Below are positions 47,486 to 56,033 of a stretch of DNA of 56,350 nucleotides, piece by piece; position 1 is the stretch's first letter; each line of letters opens with the position of its first letter. The notes under the pieces are model-generated. The model ran no database searches. It worked only from the letters and a program-made list of their open reading frames with translations, and was not told the DNA's origin. A program made the translations under genes and the position numbers. Origin of the DNA: DATFRX01 sp035630615 (GTDB taxonomy: Bacteria; Actinomycetota; Actinomycetes; Propionibacteriales; Nocardioidaceae); the NCBI GenBank assembly GCA_035630615.1, contig DASQKI010000014.1, positions 1 to 56,350 of the forward strand, in the 5' to 3' direction.

Positions 47486-47995
47486 TTATGACGGCGGCGC
47501 CTCCTCGACCTCCGCCACGATCGCGGCGGCCGCCTCGGCGCTGACGCCGTGCCGAGCGATGGTCTGGTAGCCCTGGAGTCCGGCCTCCAGCCGAGCCACG
47601 ACCCGGTCCTCCGCGATCGCGATGATCGCTGACGTACCTGGCTCGAGGCTGTCGCCGACCGACTTGAGGTCATCGTCCTTGAAGCCCTTGTCGCGGATCT
47701 TGCCCCAGATTCCGCCTCCCGCACCGCCGACGGCGAGTCCGGCGATGATGGACGGCGGAAAGATGAGCCCAACCAAGCCTCCGGCGATGGCGCCGCGCTT
47801 GGCCCATCTTTTGCCGCTGGGGTCGGCTGTTTCCTCGAAACTCACCTTGCCCTCGGCGTTCCGGACGATGACGGCGGCGTCGATCAGGTCGATCGACCCT
47901 TCGCGGTCCATCGCCTGGAAGTCGCGCATGGCCTCGCCGGCCTGCTTCTCGTTGTCGAATGCCGCGATGAACACCTCGACTGGGTTGTCTGTCAT
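47486..47995 (-). CDS. DUF1269-type stress protein with glycine-zipper segment
   Basis: A 169-residue protein: VEVFIAAFDNEKQAGEAMRD at the N-terminus, a central KRGAIAGGLVGLIFPPSIIA followed by GLAVGGAGGGIWGKIRD, a glycine-zipper-like membrane-interacting stretch, and SLEPGTSAIIAIAEDRVVAR. This matches the DUF1269 family of actinobacterial general stress proteins of unknown function. It converges with hrpA, 12 bases apart. Confidence 0.8.
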   Translation of the reverse strand: MTDNPVEVFIAAFDNEKQAGEAMRDFQAMDREGSIDLIDAAVIVRNAEGKVSFEETADPSGKRWAKRGAIAGGLVGLIFPPSIIAGLAVGGAGGGIWGKIRDKGFKDDDLKSVGDSLEPGTSAIIAIAEDRVVARLEAGLQGYQTIARHGVSAEAAAAIVAEVEEAPPS

Positions 47996-48145
47996 ATCTG
48001 TCGCCTCCTCGGGCCGAGGCTAGACACGACCACCGCTGGGTCGCCTCATCACCCACGGGTGAGGTCGACAAGCGGTAGCGGCGTGCCCGGACCAGCGACG
48101 CTATGTCCTGACAGCGGAGCATTGAGTGGATGGACCACGACCGAC

Positions 48146-48176
48146 CGTCGCAGTAACGTCGACAGAGCCTGCGACG
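48146..48176. promoter_or_regulatory. Inverted repeat in the 218-bp gap before the ABM-like gene
   Basis: CGTCGCAG (48146-48153) and CTGCGACG (48169-48176) form a perfect 8-bp inverted repeat with a 15-base spacer, 38 bases upstream of ATG 48214. It could be an operator. The rest of the gap (47996-48213) holds only a short CACCC...GGGTG hairpin near 48050 and no gene. Confidence 0.35.
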
Positions 48177-48213
48177 ACTCGTGACGTCCGTCGATCCCAG
48201 AAGAGGATGTGTC

Positions 48214-48822
48214 ATGTTCGTACAGGTAATTCAGGGAAAGGTCCAAGACGCGAGTCAAGCTCGGGCCGCGCTCGACATGTGGATGCAGGATCTCGCGCCC
48301 GGAGCGATCGGCTGGCTCGGCTCGACAGCCGGCGTCACCGACGACGGCACTTTTATCGCGCTGGCCCGCTTCGAGTCCGAGTCGGCGGCTCGCCGCAACA
48401 GCGAGCGGCCCGAGCAGGACAAGTGGTGGGGCGAGGCCTCGCAAGCATTCAGTGGTGACGCCGTCTTCGACGACAGTGTCGCCGTCGACGACGACGTGGT
48501 CGGCGATCCCGACACGGCGGGCTTCGTCCAGATCATGCGCGGCAGGGCGAGTGACCCGGAGCGGGCTCGCGAACTCATGCAGCAAGACCCTGAGGCGTGG
48601 CGGGCGTTCCGTCCGGAGGTGCTCGCGAGCCTGTCGGTCGGGCACCAGGACGGTGGATTCACGACGGCGATCTATTTCACGTCGGAAGCCGCCGCGCGTG
48701 AGGGCGAGCAGAAGGAGCCGCCGGAGGCGATCAAGGCTGCCATGGAGGAGATGGGCTCGCTCGCCGTGGGCGAGGTGACCTACCTCGACCTCAAGGATCC
48801 CTGGCTGCAGTCGCCGCGCTGA
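48214..48822 (+). CDS. Hypothetical protein with two ABM-like (dimeric alpha-beta barrel) repeats
   Basis: A 202-residue cytosolic protein. Residues 1-95 (MFVQVIQGKVQDASQARAAL, FIALARFESESAARRNSERP) and 110-200 (AGFVQIMRGRASDPERAREL, FTTAIYFTSEAAAREGEQKE) look like two copies of a ferredoxin-like ABM fold, each with the pattern strand-helix-strand and a FxSEaAAR helix. Such folds include small monooxygenases and heme- or ligand-binding proteins; no catalytic residue is recognisable. AGAGGA nine bases upstream supports ATG 48214. Confidence 0.7.
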   Translation: MFVQVIQGKVQDASQARAALDMWMQDLAPGAIGWLGSTAGVTDDGTFIALARFESESAARRNSERPEQDKWWGEASQAFSGDAVFDDSVAVDDDVVGDPDTAGFVQIMRGRASDPERARELMQQDPEAWRAFRPEVLASLSVGHQDGGFTTAIYFTSEAAAREGEQKEPPEAIKAAMEEMGSLAVGEVTYLDLKDPWLQSPR

Positions 48823-48841
48823 CGACGAGGCTGCTGCCTAG

Positions 48842-49246
48842 TCAGCCGACGACGATCCGCGTATGCATCTGCGACGAGTGTGGGTCGCAGACGATGCGAT
48901 AGGTGCCGACGCGCAGGCGTACGGTCCACTCGCGACGTCCGGTGAACGGAACGCCGGTCTTGCGATTCACCTCGCCCGGCCCGCGGATGTGCCAGTTGTG
49001 CATGCCGCTCCGGTCGCGCACGATCAGCTTGTAGCGTCCCGGCGGGGCCTGGTGCCGACTCACGCTGATCGTGAAGCCGGGTCCGACGGTCCCTCGGATG
49101 ATCGGCAGGCCCCGATCGGCCTTCGGCGTTGGCGAAACGGACGCCTGGGCGGGCGATGCGTTTGCCACTGAAGCACTGGACGCGGTCAGCGCGGGGCCGA
49201 CGGCGAGGGTGGCGACGCAGGCGACCGCAAGTGTGGAAAGTCTCAC
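48842..49246 (-). CDS. Secreted cupredoxin-domain protein
   Basis: A 134-residue exported protein. The N-terminus (VRLSTLAVACVATLAVGPAL) is a signal peptide with likely cleavage near ASSASVANASP. The mature part is plastocyanin-like: GPGFTISVSRHQAPPGRYKL, MHNWHIRGPGEV and YRIVCDPHSSQMHTRIVVG, which supply His, Cys, His and Met as type 1 copper ligands. GTG 49246 is chosen because it begins the signal peptide. It probably carries electrons or copper outside the membrane. No partner oxidase is nearby. Confidence 0.8.
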   Translation of the reverse strand: MRLSTLAVACVATLAVGPALTASSASVANASPAQASVSPTPKADRGLPIIRGTVGPGFTISVSRHQAPPGRYKLIVRDRSGMHNWHIRGPGEVNRKTGVPFTGRREWTVRLRVGTYRIVCDPHSSQMHTRIVVG

Positions 49247-49298
49247 CTTGGCACCGTATCGTCCAGTGCCGGTGCTGACCAAGGCCCAGCCGCAGCGC

Positions 49299-50126
49299 TC
49301 AACCGTCGAAGTGAGCCGGGTCCGGCCCCAAGCGGTTGCCGGAGTCGAGCCCATCGATCGCGGCGACGTCGGCGTCGGACAGTTCGAACCCGAACACGTC
49401 GAAGTTTTCCTCGATCCGCGACGGAGTCGTCGACTTCGGGATCACGATGTTGCCGATCTGCAGGTGCCATCGGATGATGACCTGCGCCGGCGTCCGCCCG
49501 ATGCGCTCGGCGATCGAGGTGATCGTCGGGTCGCCCAGATCCTCGGACTGGCCGAGTGGGCTCCACGCCTCGGTTGCGACGCCGAGCTCGCGATGGGTCG
49601 CCCGTAGCTCCGCCTGCGTGAGAGTTGGATGCAGCTCGACCTGGTTGAGCACCGGCGGCGTGTCGGTCTCGGCGACGAGGCGATGCAGATGCGAAGAATG
49701 GAAGTTGGACACGCCGATCGCCCGAAGCCGATCGTCACCGGCGAGCCGCTCCAGCGTCCGCCAGGTCTCGACGTACAGATCGCGACCCGGGGCTGGCCAG
49801 TGGAGAAGCAGCAGGTCGACGTACTCGATGTCGAGTCGCTTCAGGCTGGCCTCGAAGCCCGCGACGGCGGCGTCGGTGCCGTAGTCGGTCGGCCAGAGCT
49901 TCGTCGTCACGAAGATCTCCTCGCGCGGGATGCCCGACGCGCGGACTGCTTCTCCGACGCCCTCTTCGTTGCGATAGAGCGCGGCCGTGTCGATGTGGCG
50001 ATAGCCGACCTCGAGCGCCTTCGCGATCGATGGGATCGCGTCGTCGTTGGACACGCGCCATACCCCGAAGCCGAGTTTGGGGATCTGGACGCCGTTGCTG
50101 AGTGTGCTGATCGGGCTGGAAGTCAC
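49299..50126 (-). CDS. Aldo/keto reductase (2,5-diketo-D-gluconate reductase type)
   Basis: An intact 275-residue AKR5-type enzyme: ISTLSNGVQIPKLGFGVWRV, GYRHIDTAALYRNEEGVGEA (Asp, Tyr), FVTTKLWPTDYG (Lys), VDLLLLHWPAPG (His), RAIGVSNFHSSHL, and the NADPH site IVIPKSTTPSRIEENFDVFG. It is a full-length relative of the frameshifted gene at 1742. The usual C-terminal ending LGPDPAHF is preserved. The substrate is unknown. Confidence 0.9.
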   Translation of the reverse strand: MTSSPISTLSNGVQIPKLGFGVWRVSNDDAIPSIAKALEVGYRHIDTAALYRNEEGVGEAVRASGIPREEIFVTTKLWPTDYGTDAAVAGFEASLKRLDIEYVDLLLLHWPAPGRDLYVETWRTLERLAGDDRLRAIGVSNFHSSHLHRLVAETDTPPVLNQVELHPTLTQAELRATHRELGVATEAWSPLGQSEDLGDPTITSIAERIGRTPAQVIIRWHLQIGNIVIPKSTTPSRIEENFDVFGFELSDADVAAIDGLDSGNRLGPDPAHFDG

Positions 50127-50215
50127 CGATCGGCCTCCTTTGTAGGCGGGTCTACGTCAAGGCGACAACTCGGAGGCGTCGCGCGACATTCCGGATCTGT
50201 CTCGCGACGTGAGAA

Positions 50216-50401
50216 TCACGCCCCGGTCAGCTCGCCGTGCTCGACGCAGCGGGCGACCCAGCCGTGAGGCAGGACCTGGACCTTCATGCGGCGGCGGCAG
50301 GCCGGGCAATAGCGTGGGGGTTCGAGCTGGCGGCTGCTCTCGCACGCGCGATGGTCACCGGCGTCGGTCGGCTCGCCACAGCGGTCGCAATACGTCGTCA
50401 C
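50216..50401 (-). CDS. bsaP: Biotin synthase auxiliary protein BsaP
   Basis: A 61-residue cysteine-rich protein: TYCDRCGEPTDAGDHRACES, then PPRYCPACRRRMKVQVLPHG and WVARCVEHGELTG. Two CxxC pairs plus further cysteines fit an iron-sulfur- or zinc-binding knot. BsaP is a small partner that actinobacterial BioB of this type needs for activity, thought to help regenerate its auxiliary cluster. GTG 50401 overlaps the bioB stop by four bases, so production is coupled. Confidence 0.88.
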   Translation of the reverse strand: MTTYCDRCGEPTDAGDHRACESSRQLEPPRYCPACRRRMKVQVLPHGWVARCVEHGELTGA

Positions 50402-51396
50402 AGTGTCTTCGAGAGCTCCTTGATCGGCATCTGGAGATCGTCGAGCAGTTGGAGGTCGTCGCCGGGGTCACGGCCCAGGGTCGTCAGGTAGTTGCCGACG
50501 ATGACGGCGTTGATGCCGCCGAGCAGGCCGTCGCGGGTGCCGAGGTCACCGAGCGTGATCTCCCGACCGCCTGCGTACCGCAGGATCGTGCGTGGCAGGG
50601 CCAGGCGGAAGGCGGCGATCGTCCGGAGAGCGTCGCCTGACTCGAGGACGGGGAGGCTTTCGAACGGAGTGCCCGGCCGCGGGTTGAGGAAGTTGAGCGG
50701 CACTTCATGCGGCTCGAGCTCGGCCAGCTGGGTCGCGAGCTCGGCCCGCTGCTCGAGGGTCTCGCCCATGCCGACGATGCCGCCACAGCACAACTCCATG
50801 CCGGCCTCGCGGACCATCTCGCAGGTCGCCCAACGCTCTTCCCAGGAGTGGGTCGTGGCGACGTCCGGAAAGTACGACCGCGCCGACTCGAGATTGTGGT
50901 TGTAGCGATGGACACCCATCTCGACGAGCTGGTCGACCTGCTCCTGGGTCAGCATGCCGAGCGAACAAGCGATATTGATGTCGACCTCGGCGTGAATCGC
51001 CTCGATGCCGTCGCGGACCTGCGACAGGAGACGTTCGTCGGGTCCACGGACCGCGGCGACGATGCAAAACTCGCTCGCTCCGGTCGCGGCCGTCTGCTTG
51101 GCCGCCTCGACGAGCTCCGGGATGTTGAGCCACACCGAGCGCACTGGCGACGTGAACTGACCGGATTGGCTGCAAAAGTGGCAATCCTCCGGGCAACCGC
51201 CGGTCTTCAGCGACACGATGCCCTCGACCTCGACCTCGGGTCCGCACCAGCGCATCCGCACGTCGTGCGCCAGCTCGAGCAAGCCTGGGATGTCGGCGCC
51301 CGGGAGCCGCAAGACCTCGACCACGTCGTCGTAGCCCAGTCCCCGACCCTCTTCGAGAACCTGGCGGCGGGCACGGGTCAAAAGGTCCTCGCTCAT
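50398..51396 (-). CDS. bioB: Biotin synthase
   Basis: A 332-residue radical SAM enzyme that inserts sulfur into dethiobiotin. The SAM cluster motif is GGCPEDCHFCSQS (CxxxCxxC); VEGIVSLKTGG precedes it, and FCIVAAVRGPDERLL, YNHNLESARSYFPDVATTHS, CCGGIVGMGETLEQRAELAT and VPLNFLNPRPGTPFE follow. The start ATG 51396 lies six bases after TAGATT (51403-51408 on the minus strand), which suggests a leaderless mRNA. It forms an operon with bsaP and is divergent from bioA. Confidence 0.95.
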   Translation of the reverse strand: MSEDLLTRARRQVLEEGRGLGYDDVVEVLRLPGADIPGLLELAHDVRMRWCGPEVEVEGIVSLKTGGCPEDCHFCSQSGQFTSPVRSVWLNIPELVEAAKQTAATGASEFCIVAAVRGPDERLLSQVRDGIEAIHAEVDINIACSLGMLTQEQVDQLVEMGVHRYNHNLESARSYFPDVATTHSWEERWATCEMVREAGMELCCGGIVGMGETLEQRAELATQLAELEPHEVPLNFLNPRPGTPFESLPVLESGDALRTIAAFRLALPRTILRYAGGREITLGDLGTRDGLLGGINAVIVGNYLTTLGRDPGDDLQLLDDLQMPIKELSKTL

Positions 51397-51402
51397 GCGC
51401 GC

Positions 51403-51504
51403 AATCTACTGGACCCGGTTGTCGGAGCCGGTCGGTGACCACGATGAGACACGCGCGACACCAACGTCCCTGCTCACGCCGCAGATGCGACAGGTAATCT
51501 GTCG
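51403..51504. promoter_or_regulatory. Divergent bioB/bioA promoter region with an inverted repeat
   Basis: For bioB (minus) TAGATT at 51408-51403 is a -10 box next to the start codon. For bioA (plus) TAATCT at 51495-51500 is a -10 box nine bases before ATG 51510. The bioA box lies within the inverted repeat CGACAG-N5-CTGTCG (51488-51504), a candidate repressor site. No BirA- or BioQ-type consensus that I know matches it clearly. Confidence 0.5.
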
Positions 51505-51509
51505 ACCCA

Positions 51510-52817
51510 ATGGCCCAGACCTCGCCCTTGAGGGGGACAGAAATCGGCGTGCCCGAGTTCGACCGGCAGCACCTCTGGCATCCCTACACCTCGATGACCG
51601 AGCCCCTGCCGACGTACCCCGTGGTCGAGGCATCCGGGGTGCGGCTTCGACTCGATGACGGCCACGAGGTCGTCGACGCGATGGCATCGTGGTGGTGCGC
51701 CATCCACGGCTATCGGCACCCAGACCTCGACGCCGCCATGCGCGACCAGATCGAGCGGATGTCGCACGTCATGTTCGGCGGCCTCACGCACGCGCCGGCC
51801 GTCGAGCTCGCCCGGCGCCTGATCGAGTTGACGCCGGACGGGCTGTCGAGGGTCTTCTTCGCCGACTCCGGGTCGGTGTCGGTCGAGGTCGCGATCAAGA
51901 TGGCCCTGCAATGTCAGCGCGGGTTCGGTCGGCCCGAACGCACCCGGCTGCTCACCGTACGCGGCGGCTATCACGGCGACACCTTCGGTGCGATGAGCGT
52001 GTGTGATCCGGTGACCGGCATGCACGCGATGTTTGCCGACGTCTTGATGCCGCAGGTGTTCGCTCCGCGACCGCCCGCGGGCTTCGGCGCCGACATCGCC
52101 GCCTGGTCGGACGATGTCGGGACCCTGATCGACCGCCACCCCGACGAGCTGGCCGCGATCATTGTGGAGCCGGTGCTGCAGGGCGCGGGCGGCATGTTCG
52201 TCTACGAGCCGGCTTGCCTCGCCGTCCTGCGCAAACTCGCCGACGAGCACGGGCTGCTGCTGATCTTCGACGAGATCGCGACCGGGTTCGGCCGGACCGG
52301 CGCGATGTTCGCCGCCGAGCACGCCGCCGTCTCCCCCGACCTCATGTGCGTCGGCAAGGCCCTGACCGGCGGCTACCTGACCCTGGCGGCCGTGCTCGCG
52401 ACCGACGAGGTGGCACGCACCATCTCGGCCTCGGAATCCGGCGTCTTGATGCACGGCCCGACGTTCATGGCCAACCCGCTCGCTTGTCGGGTCGCCGCCG
52501 CCTCCATCGACCTGCTGCTCGCTGCCGGCTGGGCATCGGAGGTGGGGCGCATCGAGTCCGGCCTCGCGAGCGGCCTGGCACCGGCCCGTGGACTGCCCGG
52601 CGTTGCCGACGTGCGAACGCTCGGCGCGGTCGGAGTCGTCGAGATGGAGCAGCCGGTCGACGTCGCCGCGGCGAGTGCGTTGGCCCTGGAGCATGGCGTC
52701 TGGCTCCGGCCGTTCGGCCCGCTGATCTACACGATGCCGCCCTACGTCACCTCGGACGCGGACCTCGCGACGATCTGCTCGGCGATCCTCGCGGTCGCGG
52801 CGAAGGCGGGCCCGTGA
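51510..52817 (+). CDS. bioA: Adenosylmethionine--8-amino-7-oxononanoate transaminase
   Basis: A 435-residue PLP enzyme making 7,8-diaminopelargonate with SAM as amino donor. Landmarks: HLWHPYTSM, DAMASWWCAIHGYRHPDLDA, SHVMFGGLTHAPAVELARRL, VFFADSGSVSVEVAIKMALQ, GGYHGDTFGAMSVCDP, LIFDEIATGFGRTGAMFAAE and the PLP lysine in CVGKALTGGYLTLAAVLAT. ATG 51510 suits the leaderless promoter; GTG 51549 is an alternative with GAGGGGG upstream. Its stop overlaps the GTG of bioF. Confidence 0.94.
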   Translation: MAQTSPLRGTEIGVPEFDRQHLWHPYTSMTEPLPTYPVVEASGVRLRLDDGHEVVDAMASWWCAIHGYRHPDLDAAMRDQIERMSHVMFGGLTHAPAVELARRLIELTPDGLSRVFFADSGSVSVEVAIKMALQCQRGFGRPERTRLLTVRGGYHGDTFGAMSVCDPVTGMHAMFADVLMPQVFAPRPPAGFGADIAAWSDDVGTLIDRHPDELAAIIVEPVLQGAGGMFVYEPACLAVLRKLADEHGLLLIFDEIATGFGRTGAMFAAEHAAVSPDLMCVGKALTGGYLTLAAVLATDEVARTISASESGVLMHGPTFMANPLACRVAAASIDLLLAAGWASEVGRIESGLASGLAPARGLPGVADVRTLGAVGVVEMEQPVDVAAASALALEHGVWLRPFGPLIYTMPPYVTSDADLATICSAILAVAAKAGP

Positions 52818-53938
52818 ACGGACTGACCCACTGGCTTGCAGAGCAGCAAGCCGCGCGTATCTCGGGCGGTCTCGAACGACGTCTCGCAGTGCGGGACGAC
52901 ACACTGATTGATCTCGCGGGCAACGACTATCTCGGCCTGTCCACTCATCCCGATGTGGTGCACGCGGCCGTGCGGGCGGCTCAGGAGTACGGCGTTGGCG
53001 CCGGCGCGTCGCGTTTGGTCAGCGGCACCCTGGCGATACACGAACAGCTCCAAGCCGACCTGGCGGAGTTTACGAAGCGCCCGGCGGCGTTGGCCCTGTC
53101 GACCGGCTATCACGCCAATCTCGCGGCCGTCACCGCCCTCGCCGACGCCGACACGCTGATCGTGTCCGACGCCCATGTCCACGCCTCGCTGATCGACGGC
53201 TGTCGGCTGGCCCGTGGCCGTGTCCGCGTCGTCGACCACGGTGACGTCGACGAGGTCCACATCGCCCTTTCCGAGCGACCCGAGCCACGCGCGCTGGTCA
53301 TCGTCGAGTCGGTCTATTCGGTTCTCGGAGACGTCGCGCCACTGGCGGAGCTGATGGACCTCTGCGTCGCCCACGACGCGACGCTGCTCGTCGACGAAGC
53401 GCACGCACTCGGCGTTGCCGGCGAGGGCGGCCGCGGGTTGACCTATGGCCTCGATCTGCCCGAGCCCGAGCGCCTCGTCGTCACCGCCACGTTGTCGAAG
53501 GCGCTCGGCACCCAGGGTGGCGTCGTGCTCGCCGAACCGCCGGTGATCAGCCAACTCGTCAACGCCGCCCGACCGTTCATCTTCGACACCGGCCTCGCCC
53601 CGCCGGCAGCCGGTGCCGCGCGGGCCGCTGTCCGCCTGCTTTCCGCCGAACCCGAGCTGGCGACGCGCACCCGTACTCACGCGGCCGCGCTCGCCTCGGC
53701 CTGCGGCGTCGCCCCACCCGCAGCTGCCGTCTTGTCCGTCCCGATGCCGTCCGCCGACGCCGCCGTCCAAGCCCGCGAAGAGCTGGCGACACGCGGACTA
53801 AGAGTCGGGTGTTTTCGTCCACCGTCCGTACCGGATCATGTATCCCGGCTACGGCTCACCGCGAGGGCGTCCCTGGCCGATCATGAGATCGACCACGCCT
53901 GTCGTGAACTCCCCCTGATCATGCGCGAAGGAGTGTGA
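52814..53938 (+). CDS. bioF: 8-Amino-7-oxononanoate synthase
   Basis: A 374-residue PLP-dependent synthase that condenses pimeloyl thioester with alanine. Motifs: DLAGNDYLGLSTHPDVVHAA, GVGAGASRLVSGTLAIHEQL, LSTGYHANLAAVTALADADT, SDAHVHASLIDGCRLARG, LLVDEAHALGVAGEGGRG and the PLP lysine in TATLSKALGTQGGVVLAE. GTG 52814 overlaps the bioA stop, and its own TGA overlaps the ATG of bioD, so bioAFD is one translationally coupled operon. No bioC/bioH gene for pimeloyl formation is present here. Confidence 0.94.
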   Translation: MNGLTHWLAEQQAARISGGLERRLAVRDDTLIDLAGNDYLGLSTHPDVVHAAVRAAQEYGVGAGASRLVSGTLAIHEQLQADLAEFTKRPAALALSTGYHANLAAVTALADADTLIVSDAHVHASLIDGCRLARGRVRVVDHGDVDEVHIALSERPEPRALVIVESVYSVLGDVAPLAELMDLCVAHDATLLVDEAHALGVAGEGGRGLTYGLDLPEPERLVVTATLSKALGTQGGVVLAEPPVISQLVNAARPFIFDTGLAPPAAGAARAAVRLLSAEPELATRTRTHAAALASACGVAPPAAAVLSVPMPSADAAVQAREELATRGLRVGCFRPPSVPDHVSRLRLTARASLADHEIDHACRELPLIMREGV

Positions 53939-54624
53939 TGGCGAGGTACGTGTTCATCGTCGGAACCGACACAGGCGTCGGGAAGACGGTCACGATGGCG
54001 GCAGTCGCCACGCATATGGCCACCACGGGGAGTTGGCTGGCGTTAGTGAAACCGATCCAAACCGGATTGGTGGACGGCGAATACGGTGACGTGCACGTCG
54101 CGGCCCATCTCAGCGGCGTCTCCGACGCACAGGAATTCGTCCGGCTCCCCGACCCACTGTCGCCGGACGCGGCCGCCAGGCTGCGCCAGGTAGCGATCCC
54201 GACGGTCGACGAGCTAGGGGCCAAGCTCCGCGACGTCCCGGTCCCGGCCGACACGGTGCTGGTCGAGGGCGTCGGCGGCGTCCGAGTCCGCCTCGATACC
54301 CGCGGTGGCACGATTCTCGACCTGGCGAGAACCGTCGGCGAGTACGACCAGGTCGAGGTCATCGTCGTCGTACACGCCGGACTCGGGACGCTCAACCACA
54401 CCGAGCTCACTGTCGAGGCGATTCGGCGGGCCGACCTGCCGCTGATCGGCCTCGTCATCGGATCGTGGCCGGAGCAGCCGGACCTCGCCGCCGGGTGGAA
54501 CGTGCTGGACCTGCCACGGGTGTCCGGTCTGCCACTGCTGGCGCGGCTGCCCGAAGGAGCGGGGCGCTGGACTCCGGCGGAGTTCCAGCACTCAGCCTGG
54601 CGCTGGTTCAGCCGGCGGCTCTGA
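53938..54624 (+). CDS. bioD: Dethiobiotin synthetase
   Basis: A 228-residue ATPase that closes the ureido ring. The P-loop is YVFIVGTDTGVGKTVTMAAV; WLALVKPIQTGLVDGEYGDV contains the catalytic Lys; then LPDPLSPDAAARLR, TVLVEGVGGVRVRLDTRGGT and VIVVVHAGLGTLNHTELTVE. ATG 53938 has AAGGAG four bases upstream; GTG 53935 would be too close to it. The gene is followed by a long inverted repeat. Confidence 0.94.
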   Translation: MARYVFIVGTDTGVGKTVTMAAVATHMATTGSWLALVKPIQTGLVDGEYGDVHVAAHLSGVSDAQEFVRLPDPLSPDAAARLRQVAIPTVDELGAKLRDVPVPADTVLVEGVGGVRVRLDTRGGTILDLARTVGEYDQVEVIVVVHAGLGTLNHTELTVEAIRRADLPLIGLVIGSWPEQPDLAAGWNVLDLPRVSGLPLLARLPEGAGRWTPAEFQHSAWRWFSRRL

Positions 54625-54634
54625 CGTCTGTGCG

Positions 54635-54739
54635 GGCGGGGTGTGGGGTTGTCGCGCGCGCGTCCAACCAGCCTCGCGCTTCGCGCTCGGCGGCCAGGCC
54701 CATCCACGGACGCGCGCGTGACAACCCCACACCCCCGCC
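54635..54739. terminator. Long inverted repeat between bioD and the acyl-CoA dehydrogenase gene
   Basis: The left arm (54635-54665) and right arm (54708-54739) match over about 31 bases with one mismatch (G/A) and one extra G; both contain GTGTGGGGTTGTC and CGCGCGCGTCC. The 42-base loop holds a second small hairpin (CGCGCTTCGCG). Lying between convergent genes, it can end transcription from both sides, but it is far longer than a normal terminator and might be a dispersed repeat. The remainder of the gap to 54780 shows nothing else. Confidence 0.7.
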
Positions 54740-54780
54740 TCTGTCGGTGGCGGCGGTCTCCCCTCTGCCCGGCGGGCTCC

Positions 54781-55992
54781 TCAGCGGAGTTCGGTCGATG
54801 AGAGGTCTAGGAGGCGTCTTGCGGTGATGAGTTGTTGGATTTGTTGGGTGCCTTCGAAGATGTCGAGGATTTTGGAGTCGCGGGCCCACTTTTCTAGGAG
54901 CTCGTGTTCGCTGTAGCCGACGGAGCCGGCGAGCTCGACACAGCGCAGGGTGACGTCGTTGGCCGTGCGAGCCGCCTTGGCCTTGGCCATCGACGCCTGG
55001 AGCGAGTTGGGTTTGCCGTTGTCGGCTATCCAGGCGGCCTCGAGGGTGAGTAGGTACGCCGCCTCCCAGTCGGCCTCCATCGCGAGGTACGTCGCGGCCG
55101 CCCCCAGCTGCAGATGCGGGGGCCGGTCGTAGTCGGGCTCGACGCCCGCGTCGTGCAGCATGTCGCGGGTCACCTCGAGAGCCGCCCGGCCACAGCCGAC
55201 CGCCATCGCGGCGACCAGCGGCCGAGTGTTGTCGAAGGTCTGCATGACGCCGGCGAAGCCCTGATCGCCCTCGACCTCGGGGCTTCCGAGCAGGTTGGCC
55301 CTCGGCACCCGGCAGTTGTCGAAGACGATCGTCGCCGTGTCGGACGCCCGGATGCCGAGCTTGTGATCGAGCCGCTCGACCCGCATCCCCGGCGTCCCCT
55401 TCTCGACCACGAACGACTTGATCGCGGCCCGGCCCTTGGACCGGTCGAGACTGGCCCAGACCACGACCGCGTCGCAGCGATCGCCGGCTGTGACGAAGAT
55501 CTTCTCGCCGTTGATGACGTAGTCGTCGCCGTCGACCTCGGCGGTCGTCTGGATCGCGGCCGAGTCGGAGCCGCAGCCTGGTTCGGTGATGGCCATGCCC
55601 GCCCACACCCCGTCCAACCGCTCGAGCTGCTCATCGTCGGCGACCGAGGCGATCGCGGAGTTGCCCAAGCCCTGGCGCGGCATCGACAGCAGGAGCCCGA
55701 CGTCGCCCCAGCACATCTCCATGATCGACAGCACCGATGCCATGTTGGAGCCGTTCCGGATGCCGCTGTCGTCGCCGTTGTCGCCGCGACGCACGCCCTT
55801 GGCGCCCGCGCCCTGCCCCTGGCCCGACTCCCCCAAACCGTCGACGATCGAGGCCAGCATGTCGAGCTCTTTGGGGTACGCGTGCTCGGCCAGGTCGTAT
55901 TTGCGCGACAGCGGTCGCACGAACTCGGCGGCGACCTGGTGCGCCTGGTTGACGAAGGCCCACATCTTCTTCGTGGGCTCGAGGTTGATCAT
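54781..55992 (-). CDS. Acyl-CoA dehydrogenase family protein
   Basis: A 403-residue flavoenzyme: MCWGDVGLLLSMPRQGLGNS, AGMAITEPGCGSDSAAIQTT (FAD/substrate loop), DGDDYVINGEKIFVTAGDRC, GTPGMRVERLDHKLGIRASD, TATIVFDNCRVPRANLLG, and at the end KWARDSKILDIFEGTQQIQQ with the EGT(Q) motif usual for the C-terminal catalytic region. It oxidises an acyl-CoA at the alpha-beta bond and passes electrons to ETF. The second dehydrogenase gene lies 41 bases upstream on the same strand; such paired genes often form a heteromeric enzyme for steroid or branched side chains. Confidence 0.92.
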   Translation of the reverse strand: MINLEPTKKMWAFVNQAHQVAAEFVRPLSRKYDLAEHAYPKELDMLASIVDGLGESGQGQGAGAKGVRRGDNGDDSGIRNGSNMASVLSIMEMCWGDVGLLLSMPRQGLGNSAIASVADDEQLERLDGVWAGMAITEPGCGSDSAAIQTTAEVDGDDYVINGEKIFVTAGDRCDAVVVWASLDRSKGRAAIKSFVVEKGTPGMRVERLDHKLGIRASDTATIVFDNCRVPRANLLGSPEVEGDQGFAGVMQTFDNTRPLVAAMAVGCGRAALEVTRDMLHDAGVEPDYDRPPHLQLGAAATYLAMEADWEAAYLLTLEAAWIADNGKPNSLQASMAKAKAARTANDVTLRCVELAGSVGYSEHELLEKWARDSKILDIFEGTQQIQQLITARRLLDLSSTELR

Positions 55993-56033
55993 GTCGCCTC
56001 CTCGTTCATCGACAGAGTCGGTCGGCTCCGGCC

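Noticed and set aside
54635..54739. Terminal inverted repeats of an insertion sequence
   Set aside because: The arms enclose only 42 bases with no coding capacity, and no target-site duplication is evident.
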